Source: Corinectria fuckeliana
Lineage: Eukaryota; Ascomycota; Sordariomycetes; Hypocreales; Nectriaceae
Reading direction: 5' to 3'
DNA: 64,000 nt
Assembly (NCBI GenBank): GCA_019137255.1
Contig: WPDH01000152.1
Coordinates: forward strand, 248,001 to 312,000
Part shown: in pieces, positions 25,629 through 37,251 of the stretch
Layout: each line of letters opens with the position of its first letter
Numbering within the stretch: the stretch's first letter is position 1
Position numbers and translations under genes: made by a program
The notes under the pieces: model-generated
Told to the model about the DNA's origin: nothing
Databases searched by the model: none
The model's input: only the letters and a program-made list of their open reading frames with translations

Positions 25629-25649
25629 TTATTCGAGTACGCGTTAGGT

Positions 25650-25694
25650 CTAGTGCTGTGCGGAAGGTCATGGGTTCGAATCCCCGCTGAACCT
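25650..25694 (+). other. tRNA-like 3' half with pol III B-box
   Basis: The string GGGTTCGAATCC (25672-25683) matches the tRNA T-arm/B-box consensus and is followed by CCGCTGAACC, like an acceptor 3' strand. No D-arm, anticodon arm or 5' acceptor strand can be folded upstream. It is therefore a tRNA-derived relic, perhaps from a SINE, rather than a functional tRNA gene. Confidence 0.45.
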
Positions 25695-25881
25695 TGTGAC
25701 TGCGATAGGCGCTAGGCTTACAAGGATGAACGTGTGCAGTTGCCTGCTGCGACTGAAGCCTTGGGGGTTGACAGCAGTGGTTATCTTAGGCCTGGGAGCC
25801 GGGCCACCCTCTAACACACACGTACGGGTGCGACAGGGTCGCTGTGTTCCTGACCTTATAGGGGCTGACCCTCTATAACGG

Positions 25882-25955
25882 TGCAGAAGAGGCTTCCTGC
25901 GCCTGGAGCAGAAGAGGCTGCCTGCGCCTGGAGCAGAAGAGGCTGCGCTACGCCT
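25882..25955. repeat. 25-bp tandem repeat, three copies
   Basis: Two near-perfect copies and one partial copy of a unit starting GCAGAAGAGGCT lie between the two MITE-like elements. They create an open frame of Glu/Ala/Cys repeats that I regard as non-genic. Confidence 0.75.
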
Positions 25956-26002
25956 ACTGATAAGCTAGCAGCCCGGGACGTGCTGTTAAGAGGGGGGGAT
26001 AA

Positions 26003-26174
26003 TTGTAAGGGTACGGCTAAGCGGAGGGCTCGCCGAGGGCTCGCTGAGAGAGCTCCCTTATAACCTGTTGTGCGGCACGATTGAGTAACGCAGCTTACTC
26101 GAATCGTTTGATCTTTTTAGCCTTACGGCTAGGACTTTCTATTGAAGGTTGGGCATGCCGCCCCAACTCTTACA
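26003..26174. mobile_element. MITE-like element, copy B
   Basis: This is a direct repeat of copy A. Bases 26015-26173 match 25468-25626 by eye without differences. The left terminus is degenerate (TTGTAAGGGTACGG), while the right terminus is intact. The near-identity next to heavily mutated DNA implies recent duplication or insertion. Confidence 0.7.
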
Positions 26175-26440
26175 TAACTTTCTTATCTAGCTCAGGCTGG
26201 GCAAAGCTTAGACTATAACAGCTTATCACACTATATTTAATCACAATTTAGCACAGCCTATTAACATTCTTATAATTATAAGAATAAGGTTATTAATTCT
26301 ATTATTTATAAAATTTACTATATATCTTTATAAAGTAGTAAGAGTAAATAGCCTAGATAATCTAGTTATATAAGTAAGTAAAGAACTACTAAAGCTTAGG
26401 AAGGCCTTTTAATCTCTTATTAGCTTTAAGTATCGCGGGG
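26175..26440. other. AT-rich, RIP-like sequence
   Basis: Roughly 70 percent A+T by eye, rich in TA and TTA steps, with no open frame. It contrasts sharply with the GC-rich flanks and looks like a mutated transposon remnant. Confidence 0.55.
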
Positions 26441-26829
26441 ATTGTGATAACTTCACATAGATGATGTCTGAGTGATAGAGATAACTAGAGGCTATATAAC
26501 GCATCCCTCGCTGTTGTGCTCGGAGTCTCACAGCTCGCTTGGAATATCCCCTCTCTAGTCTAATGTGACGCTGGGCCTTGTCACTCTAACCGGGTATTAG
26601 CCGGTAGCCCTGCAATGAAATCACACCATAACATCAACCACCCGAACAATAGTACGTTCGGGCCTAAGCAAGCCACTCTCCTTACAAGGAATATGCGACG
26701 AGGCGCACAACACTTGGAATCAGACATATGCCACCACGGCTATTAGGAGACATCTCTCTGCCTCGTATATGAGCTTGTACCTTTTGAAGCCACCTAGCTT
26801 GAAGACACAGCAAGCAGAAGCCACACCTC

Positions 26830-27430
26830 ATGGAGAAGACTGCTACGTTCCCAGCACACCCGCGTATCTACGAACTAGCTACTCAGGCTTGTGACAAACA
26901 TGATGAGGGGACATATATTCGAAAACAAACTATCGGAGTAGATATGCACGAGTATAAGCAGACGAGTATTCACCAAGAGTTATTTCACGTTTTCAGGGAA
27001 GAGCACGTGGGTAAGAGCCGCATGTTTTTATCAGGCATCTCATTGACAAATTATCTAGGGAAGCACTCTTGTCAGGAACCTTACGAGGCTCAAGACGAAT
27101 CTCAATCTGAAGTATGGAGTTGAACAGAACGGCCCATTCATCCTTATCCAGGGAGGAATTTTTCGTGCAGAACCGAACCAGACACTGGTCCTTATTCCCC
27201 TGGGCTACCTGCAGACTTGGCCATCTACACCAAAGCCCGCCAGCGGCTCTGCCATAGTGTATCCTGATGGAGATTACGAACCCGTTATGTCGACTCTGTC
27301 CACTCAGGATGTTACGTGGTCCAATCTATCGTGGAAGACGGGGACATACGTTCAAATCCCACCAGGTAGCAAAATAAAGGTGGAAGCAGGAAACATTTTC
27401 AGCCTGGTGCTTGGCATCACCTTTGTGTAA
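26830..27430 (+). CDS. Hypothetical two-exon protein (182 residues)
   Basis: I join 26830-27006 and 27059-27430 across a 52-base intron (donor GTGGGT, branch-like ATTGAC, acceptor CTAG). The exons are 177 and 372 bases, both divisible by three. Exon 1 is polar and helical; exon 2 opens with a basic stretch (RNLTRLKTNLNLKYG) and continues as an alternating beta-rich domain with FILIQGG, LVLIPLGYLQTW and TGTYVQIPPGS segments up to a TAA. Length, hydrophobic periodicity and the fit of the intron support a real gene, but I recognise no family. A TATATAA box lies at 26493-26499. It sits among decayed transposon DNA, so it could be a foreign or element-carried gene. No signal peptide or membrane segment is seen. 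Confidence 0.42.
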
Positions 27431-28787
27431 GACCAGAATGCCCGTACCAGAGCAGCGCAACCGATCATTTAGTTCACACAAGATGACTCGGAGAGCCTGA
27501 CAACGGATTACAAGCCATAACCTGAGGGATCTTGGGCAGTCTTCGGTATGGACCGTCACAGGGGTGGATCTCCTCCTTCCGCATCCGCCTGGTGTACGCT
27601 AGACCGGAACGCCAAGGGGCCATCTTCCAGCGTTCGACTATCTAACGCATATGTGAGGCGTGAGCCGCGGGTGACCAACTTGCCTTTCGTTCTTACTGTA
27701 GTTTTTGCAGCACCTATGCCCTTTGCGGGAAACCGATAGACGGGAAAGGAAACCTCCTATGAACTCGGACTCGTGAACCTACGTTCATTTAAAAAGGAAG
27801 GCTGGGAGGATCTGACGATGACAAGCAGATCTCTCCCCCCTCCCTTCTCCTCTTCTTACTAGTTTCTCCATAGTCCCACTCCCAAAAACAAACTAGGACA
27901 ATTCCCACTCCAGTCTCCATCGCGTCCAGAGTCTCTCGGGCAGAGACGTATCGCCAGAGGGAGCAGAGTGACCAAAATCCCTCACGCCATCTCCATTTCC
28001 TTCCTGGGCCGCGACGCCCTCGATCCCTCCTTGGTGGGTTACTAGGCCTACTACGTAAACTCTTTTCGAGACTGGGATGTCCCTTCTTTCTCGTTCTCGC
28101 TTTCTCTTTCCCTGCCCAATTACCTTAGCTTGCGGGGGTCCCATCACCCATGTGGCGATCCAGGGGCCTCTGATGGCTACGGGGGAGGGGGGCTCTCAAC
28201 CTCATTGGAAAGACAGTGGCAGTTGCATATGTATACAACCCTTGAGCGGCGAAGCACGTGCGAATTATACTCAGGTGTTAGCAATAGGCGCTAGTTATTC
28301 TATGACTATAGCGTCGAAGATTCCGAAGGTTGGTGGGCCACGTGTATCCTGGCGTGTTGCCTCTACTAGAGGCTCGACTTGGGGCCGTTTCGAATGTACA
28401 AACAGGTCCTCACAATCGAGTTGAAATTAAAACCGGAGACTCTGGAGAAGGCAAGGTAAGGACCAAACATGTAGACAGCGAGGAGAGAAGACAAGCACGG
28501 AAGACCAGGCAGCCGGGCAAATGTTAGGCGGGGGTCACAGCGAACTTGCAAGTTGAAAGCACACAGCTGTAGGTCTATTTCAGTTGCTGATTTCTCCACG
28601 AATACTGCCTTGGCAGCTCGAAAGTCATGATATCTGAGATCGCCTTGTATTAGACTATCTCCAGACAGTTCAAAGACGTGTCGGAACGTGGTGCGGTGGC
28701 TGGCAGCACTACAGCAGCTGGTGCAGCAGTCAATTCAATCTAGCAGCCAATCCGACATCAGCATGCAGTGATGGCCGACGCAAGGCT
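27431..28787. other. Gene-free stretch of the accessory island
   Basis: It contains short spurious frames and a CT-rich patch near 27830-27870. No gene, RNA or clear repeat is seen. Confidence 0.45.
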
Positions 28788-28983
28788 CTAGAGGACTTTC
28801 TCCACGCATTCGATACTGCAATCCGTTAGTAAATGTGTCCAACAAGGCTAGCTAGGACGACTGACCCATGGTTTTCCTTTAGTTCCTGCATCAATGGCTT
28901 GTTGAGGCTTGGGTTCATCGGCGCCAGGATGCCTTTCTCGGAGATTGTGCCATCAAGGACTTGTCTGACGGCTGTTCGGCACA
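28788..28983 (-). pseudogene. 3'-terminal exons of a saccharopine dehydrogenase-like gene
   Basis: On the minus strand, 28983-28866 and 28815-28788 join across a 50-base intron (GTCAGT ... TACTAAC ... GCAG) and end in TAG. The encoded tail carries the saccharopine dehydrogenase C-terminal pattern: AVRQVLDGTI, then GILAPMN, then a GIE-containing helix. The acceptor at 28984 is preceded by a textbook TACTAACATAG. Upstream, I find no matching exon. A short open stretch (29131-29015, containing DSTMNSFSDGRG) could be a previous exon but lacks a usable donor. The enzyme family uses NAD(P) and acts in lysine metabolism or on related substrates. I read this as the surviving end of a truncated gene in the island. 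Confidence 0.45.
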
Positions 28984-31163
28984 CTATGTTAGTATGACTT
29001 ATTACTAGAAGCTAGCTGGGAACTAAGTCTCCGGGCGGCCGGAGGTGTGCTTGTCGATAGAATACACCTCTGCCATCCGAAAAGCTGTTCATCGTGGAGT
29101 CAAGTCCCCGGTCAATCCATTTATCTAGCATCTACAGATACGTGCAAGGCTGTTGCTAATGGACTGCACCAGCTACGGACTCTGCGGAGTTTACGCAGCA
29201 TCCTATAAATTAACTATTAGTACGTACAGCCATTGACGGCTTATTCGCGATGCCTCGTCGCTGAGGTTACATCTTGCGCGTAATACCAAGGCTGCCCCGA
29301 CTTCAGATTGTCACCCCAATGACTATCCCTTGACGACAGCGAAACATGGGGAATATGTATTCGACCCCAACTCAATACAACGGAATACTCTTGAACACTG
29401 ACTACAACTATTCGCATTGGCAATTCCCCGAAGCGATGAGTTTTGATGCTTTGGCTCAAGGAGCACTTTGTGGTGCCAGATCCATGGGGAAGTCTGCTTG
29501 TCTAAGTGGATGAACAGCTAAACTCGCACCTTCGTACAATCTTGTTTTTCACTAGGCTCTTTTGAGTCACTCTCAGCATATCTTTTTCAAGCGCTACCAA
29601 GTAGATGGAGTTTGAAAAATCGCTGTCCGGGCCAAGCACTGGTGGCGTTTGGTCCTCTAGATTGGTGTGATATTAACCCACCTGTATAAGTTCCGGGGCC
29701 TTTGTTCCCGCTGCGGGCACTCGCCACAGACCACAGCAACACCCGGTTCACGGCTGCCCGTTTTCGGATCGTCCGCCGGCTGCGAAAGTCGTGCCGTAGC
29801 CTCCGCTGGCCCCATGGCGTCCAGTTTCCGCGGTCATGGTCAGGGATCCTGGGTCTGATGCTTTTTGCCGACGGGCTGGCTGCATTGGTACTGCCGGGGA
29901 GTTTCTCCTACGTGAAGATAGAGAGTTCTCGATTCATGGTGGCTTGCAATCGTTGTCCACTGTGGTGTCATGAGAGTGGTCGTCTCCTCTTGATCCCCAT
30001 CACCTAGTTTTGTGGGTGGTATAAACACTCCAAGGAGACAACTTTACTTAAATTTCGTTAATACATGTTCTCCAATGTGAGATCAGCCAAGTTCGAATCA
30101 TGGTCAATATCTAATTAACAAAAAGCAAGTTGACGAGCAGGCTCCGCAGTAACATATCCCCTGGTTCAAGAAAACGGATTACTTTATTTAACCCCCTAAG
30201 ATTCGGTTTCGCACAGCACAGAGTCTACGTAAATGAACCACTTTGTTGAAATTTTAAGACTACGCTACTTTGGATAAAACGCTTATAAATATCGAGGCAA
30301 CCTTCATAGCACGGAAGGGGTGAGAACTGAGAAGAAAAACGATCTCAATCTAAAATTAACAAAGCAGTTCCGACTTTGCGGAGATTTTCATAAGGAAGTA
30401 GTAATTGACGTGGCTCTGACTGTCTGAAGATGGGACAATACCTATACTTAGCCCACCCTAGACTTGCAGTTTACTCGAGAGGCATTGACGAGGGCTTACA
30501 TCTGGAACCCAAGCGGCCGGATCCTCGAAGACCGGTTTTACCGGGTTTCACGGAGCTCGGAACCGCCACCGTCGCAGAGCGCTGGCGCGAGTGTGTGATC
30601 CTCATGGCACAAGACCCAAGCCAAAAATGTAGTAGTTTCAAATCTTCTATTCGAATGGCTCAGACAATATCCTCTCGATACCGAGCGCGGGGGTCTTTCC
30701 TTGGAGTTCACTATTGATTCAGGCTAAAGTAACAGAGCAAATAAATTTCTATACAAATTGTGTCGCGGGTTCCCTAAGAAGGAAGAGCCAATTCTACCCA
30801 TCGGCATCCCGTGCAGACAAAAGGCACCTAAATATCAAGCAAGGCTGCCAATCTGACCAGCCTCGGACCAAGCCCCCAGCTCTTCTGAGCCCAGCAATTA
30901 GTACACAAACCATGAACGCAATGACCAGGCCGTGCTCGCGGTGATGAGCACGTTGAGCAGAAGACCCAGTCGCTTCAAACCTACTCAACTCGAGCTCGAC
31001 GTTGCGAATTCCTCCACGCTTCATTCGGAAACACTAAAGATTCGGGACGCGAACAAACAATTGCCTCCTCGAAGGGCCCTGCTATTGTCGCCGGTGACCC
31101 GAGGCCTCCTGGGCTAACGGCACCGTCGAGCGTAGTAACATGAATGGACCTTCCGTTGCCGCT
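28984..31163. other. Gene-free stretch of the accessory island
   Basis: The AT content rises around 30040-30420. Frames here have no domain-like pattern. The last few hundred bases probably hold the 3' untranslated region of the minus-strand gene ending at 31164. Confidence 0.45.
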
Positions 31164-32477
31164 TTATCTAGACCCGGCCCCGTCCCCGACTGCGTCCGAA
31201 GCCGTCTGGTTGCGGTTAGCACCCTGCTGGTTTTGAGAGCTCTGCTGCGAGAACTGACTGTTGCCTCTACCGGAACCACCGCCGAAGTTGTTGTTCCCAC
31301 CGTTGTTTTGCGTGTTATCTTGCTGCGTGCCACCATTCTGTGCACCGCCGGTTTGTGTGGCATCACCTTGCTGAGCCTTGTTCTGACCCTGGTTGCCGCC
31401 GTTATTTTGGTTGTTGTTGCCGCCATTGTTATTTGCTCCGTTGGCTCCGTTGCCGCTGTTGGCTCCGTTGCCACCGTTACCGCCGACAGTGATTCTAACA
31501 CAATCATCTTGAGCACCTCGCTGAGCCACGGGCATCAGCACAGGCTGGTGGTTCGCCGCAGACGACATGGAGCAGACACGGTAGTTGCCGGCAGGAAGGC
31601 CGCCGTCGACAGTGGCAGAGAGCAGTCCCTGGCCATTGCCAGCATCGTTGACGCCCTTGAAGAAGGCGAACTTGGTGGGGTCCAGAGCAGTAGTCGGATT
31701 CAGGTCGTTTCCTGTGTCTTGGACGGTGATGTGGGTGTGGCCGATGATTTGGCCGTTGCCGTTGAGGTCTTGAGGAGCCGAATAGTAGGTGGTCTTCGCA
31801 TTGGTGAAGGTCCCAGCCTCCAAGCCGGACGTCTGAACAGAGATGTTGAAGTCTGTGTTTGCGGCGATATTGTCGCCGTTTTGCGGGCTGGTGAAGACGG
31901 ACGAGACCATGTTGCTGGTGCTGGGGATTTTACCCATGGCTAACGTAGTCAGTACGGGAGTGTGATGAAGGGGCTCGGAGGTTACTGACGAATTCCGTTG
32001 CAGGATCCTCCTTCATTCTGCTCGCCATTGGTGAGAGTCTCGCCCGAGCAGAAGTTGATGAAGTTGGCAGCGTCACTGACAGCGAATTAGCTATTGTGTT
32101 TGGGATTATAGGTAAGAACAAGATAATTACGTTGCGGAGGCTGATTGGCCATCTGCCGGCTGTTGGTTTCCATCTTGCTGGGAGCCAGTTTGGACATTCT
32201 TTTGGTCTAGGGCCGTTGAACCACTGCCACCAGCGTCGGCTTGGGTATTCCCCCCCTGGTTCTGGCCACTGTTGCCTTGGCCGCCATTGTTACTTTGGCC
32301 GCCATTATTGCCCTGACCGCCGTTGTTGCCCTGGCCGCCGTTACCTCCGCCGCCGAAACCGCCGCCGAACTGTCTTCGATGAAGGGCGCGAGAAAAGGGA
32401 GACTTATTAGCGGCGACAGCGGCGTCCGAGAGGGCAGCCATGCCCAAGACGGCGACGAGAAGGCCCTTGATCTGCAT
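31164..32477 (-). CDS. Secreted protein with Gly/Asn/Gln-rich low-complexity arms
   Basis: Three exons on the minus strand (32477-32131, 32075-31990, 31939-31164) give 402 residues. A signal peptide (about 1-22, ending SDAAVAA) is followed by a basic site (HRRQ) and a Gly/Asn/Gln repeat arm. A globular core (about 115-285) contains NFCSGETLTNG, SCNGIPMGKIPS, a GHTHITVQD segment and paired cysteines. The C-terminal third is again Asn/Gly/Gln-rich. The core matches a family of conserved fungal extracellular proteins of unknown function, often mislabelled in databases. I infer a cell-wall or extracellular role. The introns carry good signals, e.g. TACTGAC before the last acceptor. The low-complexity arms are prone to length variation. 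Confidence 0.83.
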
Positions 32478-34849
32478 GTTGACTAGAGAGATCTCAGTGC
32501 CGTAGAAGAGAAGAAGAGATGATGTTGGTATATGATTGAAAAAGCCTTTTCGGTAAATATGAAGAAGGGTTGGTTCCAGACCGAGTAAAAGGTTGAATAA
32601 TAAATGAGAAAGGAATGGTCACAGACACAGGATCAACCGAGTCTCAACGAAAAGGAACGAATGTAGAACAGAGACACACCGCCAGCGTTGATGAGGAGAA
32701 GAAGAAGAGAAGAGAAGAAGGCAGAGGAACTGGTCAACAAGAAACTGGAGGGTGTTTGAGAGGGTTTAAAACATGACATTAATAGAGGACTAAGCTGGTA
32801 GAGAAAGCGGAGCTGAGATGCCGAGAACGATTCACTGCAAGGCTCCAGCGTGTCTCGGAGATGCACATCAGACGGCCGCCAGCTCGGCGGAGGCAAGGGG
32901 CCCGGCATTGGAAAGGTCGCATCTCCGCGAGGTTGCAGAGACGGGGCGGGACGGGAGAAGAGAGAGAGAGAGAGAGAGAAAGGCCCTTGGCGAAGAGGAC
33001 GGCCTGGCGGAGAGCAGATCAAACTCGAAAGAGCTGCTGCAGTGGCGGGCTTGGCATCGTGAGACGGAGAGCTGCGGATACGGAGGAGGCACGCGAGACA
33101 GAGCCGATACTGGGAGGCAGTCCTCGGAGCGTCAGGGGTTGGGTTATGACGGTGGCGGAGAGGTGGCGGAGAGCCCAGGTGTTGGTGATGTGCGTCAGGG
33201 CATTGGGCGAGATTGTCGGCGGCGGGCCTGACAGAGGCCTGCAAAGGCTCCAACAACCCAACATTACCAGCCAAGAACAAGAAAGCCCCGGCCCGTCGCC
33301 AGAACGGCGGTACCGCATGGAGCGATGCGGCTCTAGATGTCGCAGCCAACTCCCAAACTCCTCCTCTCCCCGCGGCCGTCTAATAAAACTCGTTCGGCCG
33401 ACGGCGACCCGGCGGCACAGCCAATGGCGCCTCCCGCCAAAGGCCCCTCACCCGCGGGATGCCAGGCACACGGCGTTTCGCCTCCGAGACGACGCCAGCA
33501 AGCGCGGTGTCTGAGAGTTTACGTAGAGTAGCATCAAGGTTGGGGTGAAGACAAGGAGAGAAAGACAAAAAAAAAAAACAGTAGAGAGGGATCCATTTGT
33601 TGCCGTTTGATTCTAGCTTAATCTTGCTGGTTGGGGGCCTGGTTGCCGTCGGTCGCATCCGATCGACGATTCACTTCCGGGGTTGCAATGCTGGTCGACA
33701 TGCTGAGAGGCTGTCTTCGCTTTACATGCGTCCCGCGGCCAGAGTACGGATATAGCACGGTGCCTTGCAGCCGCCGGGACTTCCATCTTTACAAGTATCT
33801 TTGGTGCTCTCACCGCAAGGGTCATTCGTCTCCGCCATGGCGGCTTAGTCGCAAGGCTTCGAACAACACGGCGAGGTTATCCCGACGTCCCTCCCAGGAT
33901 CATCGCCATCATCCGAAGCGCCGAGTCGTCCACCGTCGTGAGAGCTACCCGTCAAACGTCGACTTCATCCGCCCTGGGCCCAGCTCAAACACGACGCCCC
34001 AAACCGCCCCCAATCTGCCAGTTCTCCCCGCAACTTCGCACCTCCGTCGCCCATCCCAAAGTCTTCAATCTAAGTAGTCTAGCTTGGATAGACTACTGGC
34101 TTAGCTCGATGCAGAACTCCATGCCTCCCCGTCCTGCTCGCCGGCATCCGAGACGTGGCATCGAGGTATCGGCGTAAAATAAAATAAAAACACCCTTCCT
34201 TGACTGAACAGAGAGACACACGGAACTCGGCTGCCCCTGCGATGTAACCCTTCGGTCGTGACGTGTGACCTGGATGACACATGCCCACTTTTTGAAACGC
34301 CCCCGATCTTGTCGCTTTGTCCTGGATTCTTGAGACTTGTTCGGGGCCTCTGTGAAGGAAGGCCCGTGAAACCCGTTTTTCTTTCTCCTTCTACCGAACA
34401 TTTGGGCTGAGCAAACAATAGTTCCAACCTCGTCTCCGGAGCTGAGACAGTCCAAGACTCAGGCTAACGGCTGGCCCCAGGTCCCGCGCATTAGTGAGCG
34501 CGATGCCATCTTTCATCCCATCTCGTCCACTTGATCAGTTCTCACAGCAGCACTGTAGGCAGCATGGGTTTCCTGGAAATTGCTGCGGGCGCTCATGGTT
34601 TTTTTCTTTCGTAGTGAGCCGGTTCACAAACACCTGGGCCAAACAGCGCATTGACGATGCCATCACGCCTCCGCTTGGCCATCCCCCTCCTCGAACTGTC
34701 ACTGAGGCTGAGACAATGCGAACCCAGCCTTTCTGTTACTCTAAACGGTTTGATTTCGCAAAAAAAAGTCAATATGTCAAATGCTCGCCGCTCGTAGCTC
34801 ATCTCGTGTCCCTATCCCGTCTCTTGGCGTTTACGGCTGATGTCTTCGT
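32478..34849. other. Intergenic region with a GA microsatellite
   Basis: It holds the promoter of the secreted-protein gene (right of 32477), a (GA)n tract at about 32957-32978, and unremarkable sequence up to the 3' end of the nuclease gene. Frames of up to 238 codons here are low-complexity artefacts. Confidence 0.5.
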
Positions 34850-35884
34850 CTACAGCTCCTCGGAAATCTGGTGATTAGCCTGATAGGCATCAACAATGCG
34901 GTCTAGCCATGCAGCCATCCTATATCCTGCGCGTGCGACCTGTTTCTCAATCACGGGGCCGGCGTTCTTCGTATACTCGCCTCCGAGTTCCTGGCCTACG
35001 ATGGCGGCTGGGCCTTCCGGGAACACTATTTCCATTTGTCAGTATGTTTATCAAGGCAAACCTCGCCGACATCCCCGGGCCGGCTTACCATGCGTGCACA
35101 CGAGGGCGTTGGTCTCCTTCGACCAGGCCAGCGCGCTGTTGATAGGGTCGTCCAGGTCCAGGTCCTTCAACCACGAGTCCTTCTCGTCCGCAAACTTGCC
35201 GTCGGAGATCTCCACGGCCAGCTGGCTGGACCACCTCTCGGCGATGGTCAACGGCGCGCCGTGCAGGCCGCCGAGCCACTTCTCCATGATGGAGCTGTCC
35301 CAGACGTGGTGCAGGTTGTATCGGTGGCCATCGAAGAGCACGTAGATGCGGTTGCCGCCCAGGGCGGCGTTCTCGTTATGCAGCGGCTGGTGCATGTCGC
35401 CGATGAAGTGGACGACGAACTTGGCCGCCTGGTTGCGCTGCCAGGCGGGCAGCTCGGCGTCCAGCGACTGCTTGGTGTAGTTGGCCAGGGCGCTGATGAC
35501 GCAGCCGCCGTCCTTGCAGTCGCGCTCGTAGTCGACGCTGCAGTCGGTCGGGGGATCATCGTGGGCGTCGATGAAGTGGAAGTTCTTGGTGTATCGGCCC
35601 CAGTCGGTGTAGCGGATCGAGTCGGCCCAGGGCGCGATCAGGGCGAGGTAGTCGGGCTCCTGGCTGCCCAGCAGGTCCTGGAAGAAAGCCTCGGTGGTGT
35701 TGTCGACGAGGCGGCTGGCAAGATATGCCGTGGTAATGTGACCCAGACCTAGTCGATCCGTCCATTAGTTTCACTCAGTTCTCAAGCCCGAGCTCGGAGG
35801 TGGATATCACGTACTACCCCAGGCTGCGGCTCCTGGAAGCCCGATGGCGCCCACGGCCAGGGCGCTGGCGGAGAGGAGCTTCAT
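34850..35884 (-). CDS. Secreted S1/P1-type zinc nuclease
   Basis: Three exons on the minus strand (35884-35818, 35748-35089, 35025-34850) give 300 residues. A signal peptide (1-21, ending PGAAA) is followed by mature WGLGHITTAYLA. In S1/P1 nucleases the mature N-terminal Trp and the nearby His bind the zinc cluster, and both are placed as expected. Further zinc-ligand motifs are visible: the FHFIDAHDD segment, HFIGDMHQPLH and HHVWDSSIMEKW. These trinuclear-zinc enzymes cut single-stranded DNA and RNA and release 3'-phosphate from mononucleotides. The product is probably exported for nutrient phosphate scavenging. The intron before exon 3 has TACTGAC as branch site. A TATATA motif lies about 135 bases upstream of the start. 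The catalytic set appears complete. Confidence 0.92.
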
Positions 35885-37251
35885 GGTCGGATGTAGTCGG
35901 TGATGAATTGGAATGCGAGAAATACGAATAGATAGATGCTCCCCAGATCAATTACCTTGGTGGTGGAGATCAGAACAAGCAGAAGCGGAGCTCAAAGTCG
36001 CGAGTAGCTTGATAGCTCATATATACCCTTCTGCCTACGGATACCCAGTATAAACATACATCCGCGCGTCTGAGGCGCGAGCTGAGAGCATGAACTAGCT
36101 AGCCTAGATTCAGAGTGCCGAGCATCAGCACACCTGGTTGGGTCAAGTTGCTAGAGGAACCAGCCGGGGTCCATGAGAGGCCAGCTTCGGCTGACGAGAG
36201 CGAATCACGGGGGCTGTGACGGCATGCGGTGCCCCACGTGAAGCCGGACCAGGCCTGCGTGTCTCTGAATGGTCTGTGGCTATCATCTGTGGCTATCAGC
36301 TGTGGCTATCGATGCTTTGCTCTGCCGAGTTGTGTCTCTTTGTGAATCGCCATTGTGTGGGCGGCATCTGCAAATGGCTGGCTGGACTGCCACATGGAGA
36401 AATGGGGCGGAATCTTGGCTGTCTCTACATACTGGAAGCTGGGCACAGCTTGGTGAAGGGATCTGCATCCGTTGAGACATATGCGGAGAGAAGCTCCACG
36501 CCAAGGAAAAGGAAAGATAGGGACCCAGGTGCGACAGTACTCTAGGCGGAGGAGCACGAAACCCAGCTCTCACCGGCACTGCAGTCCTTATCAACGGATG
36601 CGGTGATGCTGCGGCTGGGGTCGCATCGTAGGGTATCAGACGTACCTTGCGTACGGTCACAGCCGGCCGTGGGCACGCCGCCACGAACCGTGAAGGTGCA
36701 GTGCGTCCAGCGTCCAGGCCGGCTCGGTAGGCATGGGGCCAAACGCCGAACCCGCTTACAGGGCAATGCCGTAATGGGAACCCTGTGTGCCCCGATTTTA
36801 GAGCTCACAAGATCCCGCCCCGCAGCCCTGTGCGTCACAGTACAGCAGCACCCGGCAGCGATAAGCCCTGGCCAATACAGGCAGTCCGGTTGCAACTTAG
36901 CGAGCAACCTGGGTGGGCTTTTTTTCTTTCCTTCTTTTGATAGCCACCGATAAACCAACCCGCTTGGGGCCTGAGTGCTTCGTTCCTTGATAAGACGACT
37001 CACCTTGTCCGACAACGGGCCGCTCCATGTGTGACCTGACTCTTCCTCCCCCTCCCTTATTAAATCACTGCAGCCGCCTTTCGAGCCTGGTCGCGTGAGC
37101 TCCTCATCCTCCTCCACATCCCCCTCCCCTCTCTGGCTGCTGGCTTCTGGAAGGCTTTCTGGTCAACCGCTTCGCTTCGGAATCAGTTCGGCGGCCTCTT
37201 CTTCAACAACCCTCTTCAACAACCAGCACCGTTCCTCGCTCGACCCAAACA
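35885..37251. other. Divergent promoter region, nuclease and PQ-loop genes
   Basis: It contains a TATA-like motif for the nuclease gene, three tandem copies of a 12-13-base CTGTGGCTATCA repeat (about 36274-36309) and a CT-rich leader before 37252. No gene is seen. Confidence 0.5.
36018..36026 (-). promoter_or_regulatory. TATA-like box of the S1/P1 nuclease gene
   Basis: GTATATATG on the minus strand lies about 135 bases upstream of the nuclease start codon, a usual distance for fungal TATA elements. It is a sequence match only. Confidence 0.4.

Noticed and set aside
25650..25694. Functional tRNA gene
   Set aside because: Only the T-arm and acceptor-like tail are present; no anticodon arm or 5' acceptor strand can be folded.
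25881..26063. Short frame of Glu/Ala/Cys repeats
   Set aside because: Produced by the 25-bp tandem repeat and running into MITE copy B; not a gene.
31140..31943. Plus-strand frame of 267 codons opposite the secreted-protein gene
   Set aside because: It is the antisense shadow of the last exon of the minus-strand gene, whose signal peptide and splice sites decide the strand.
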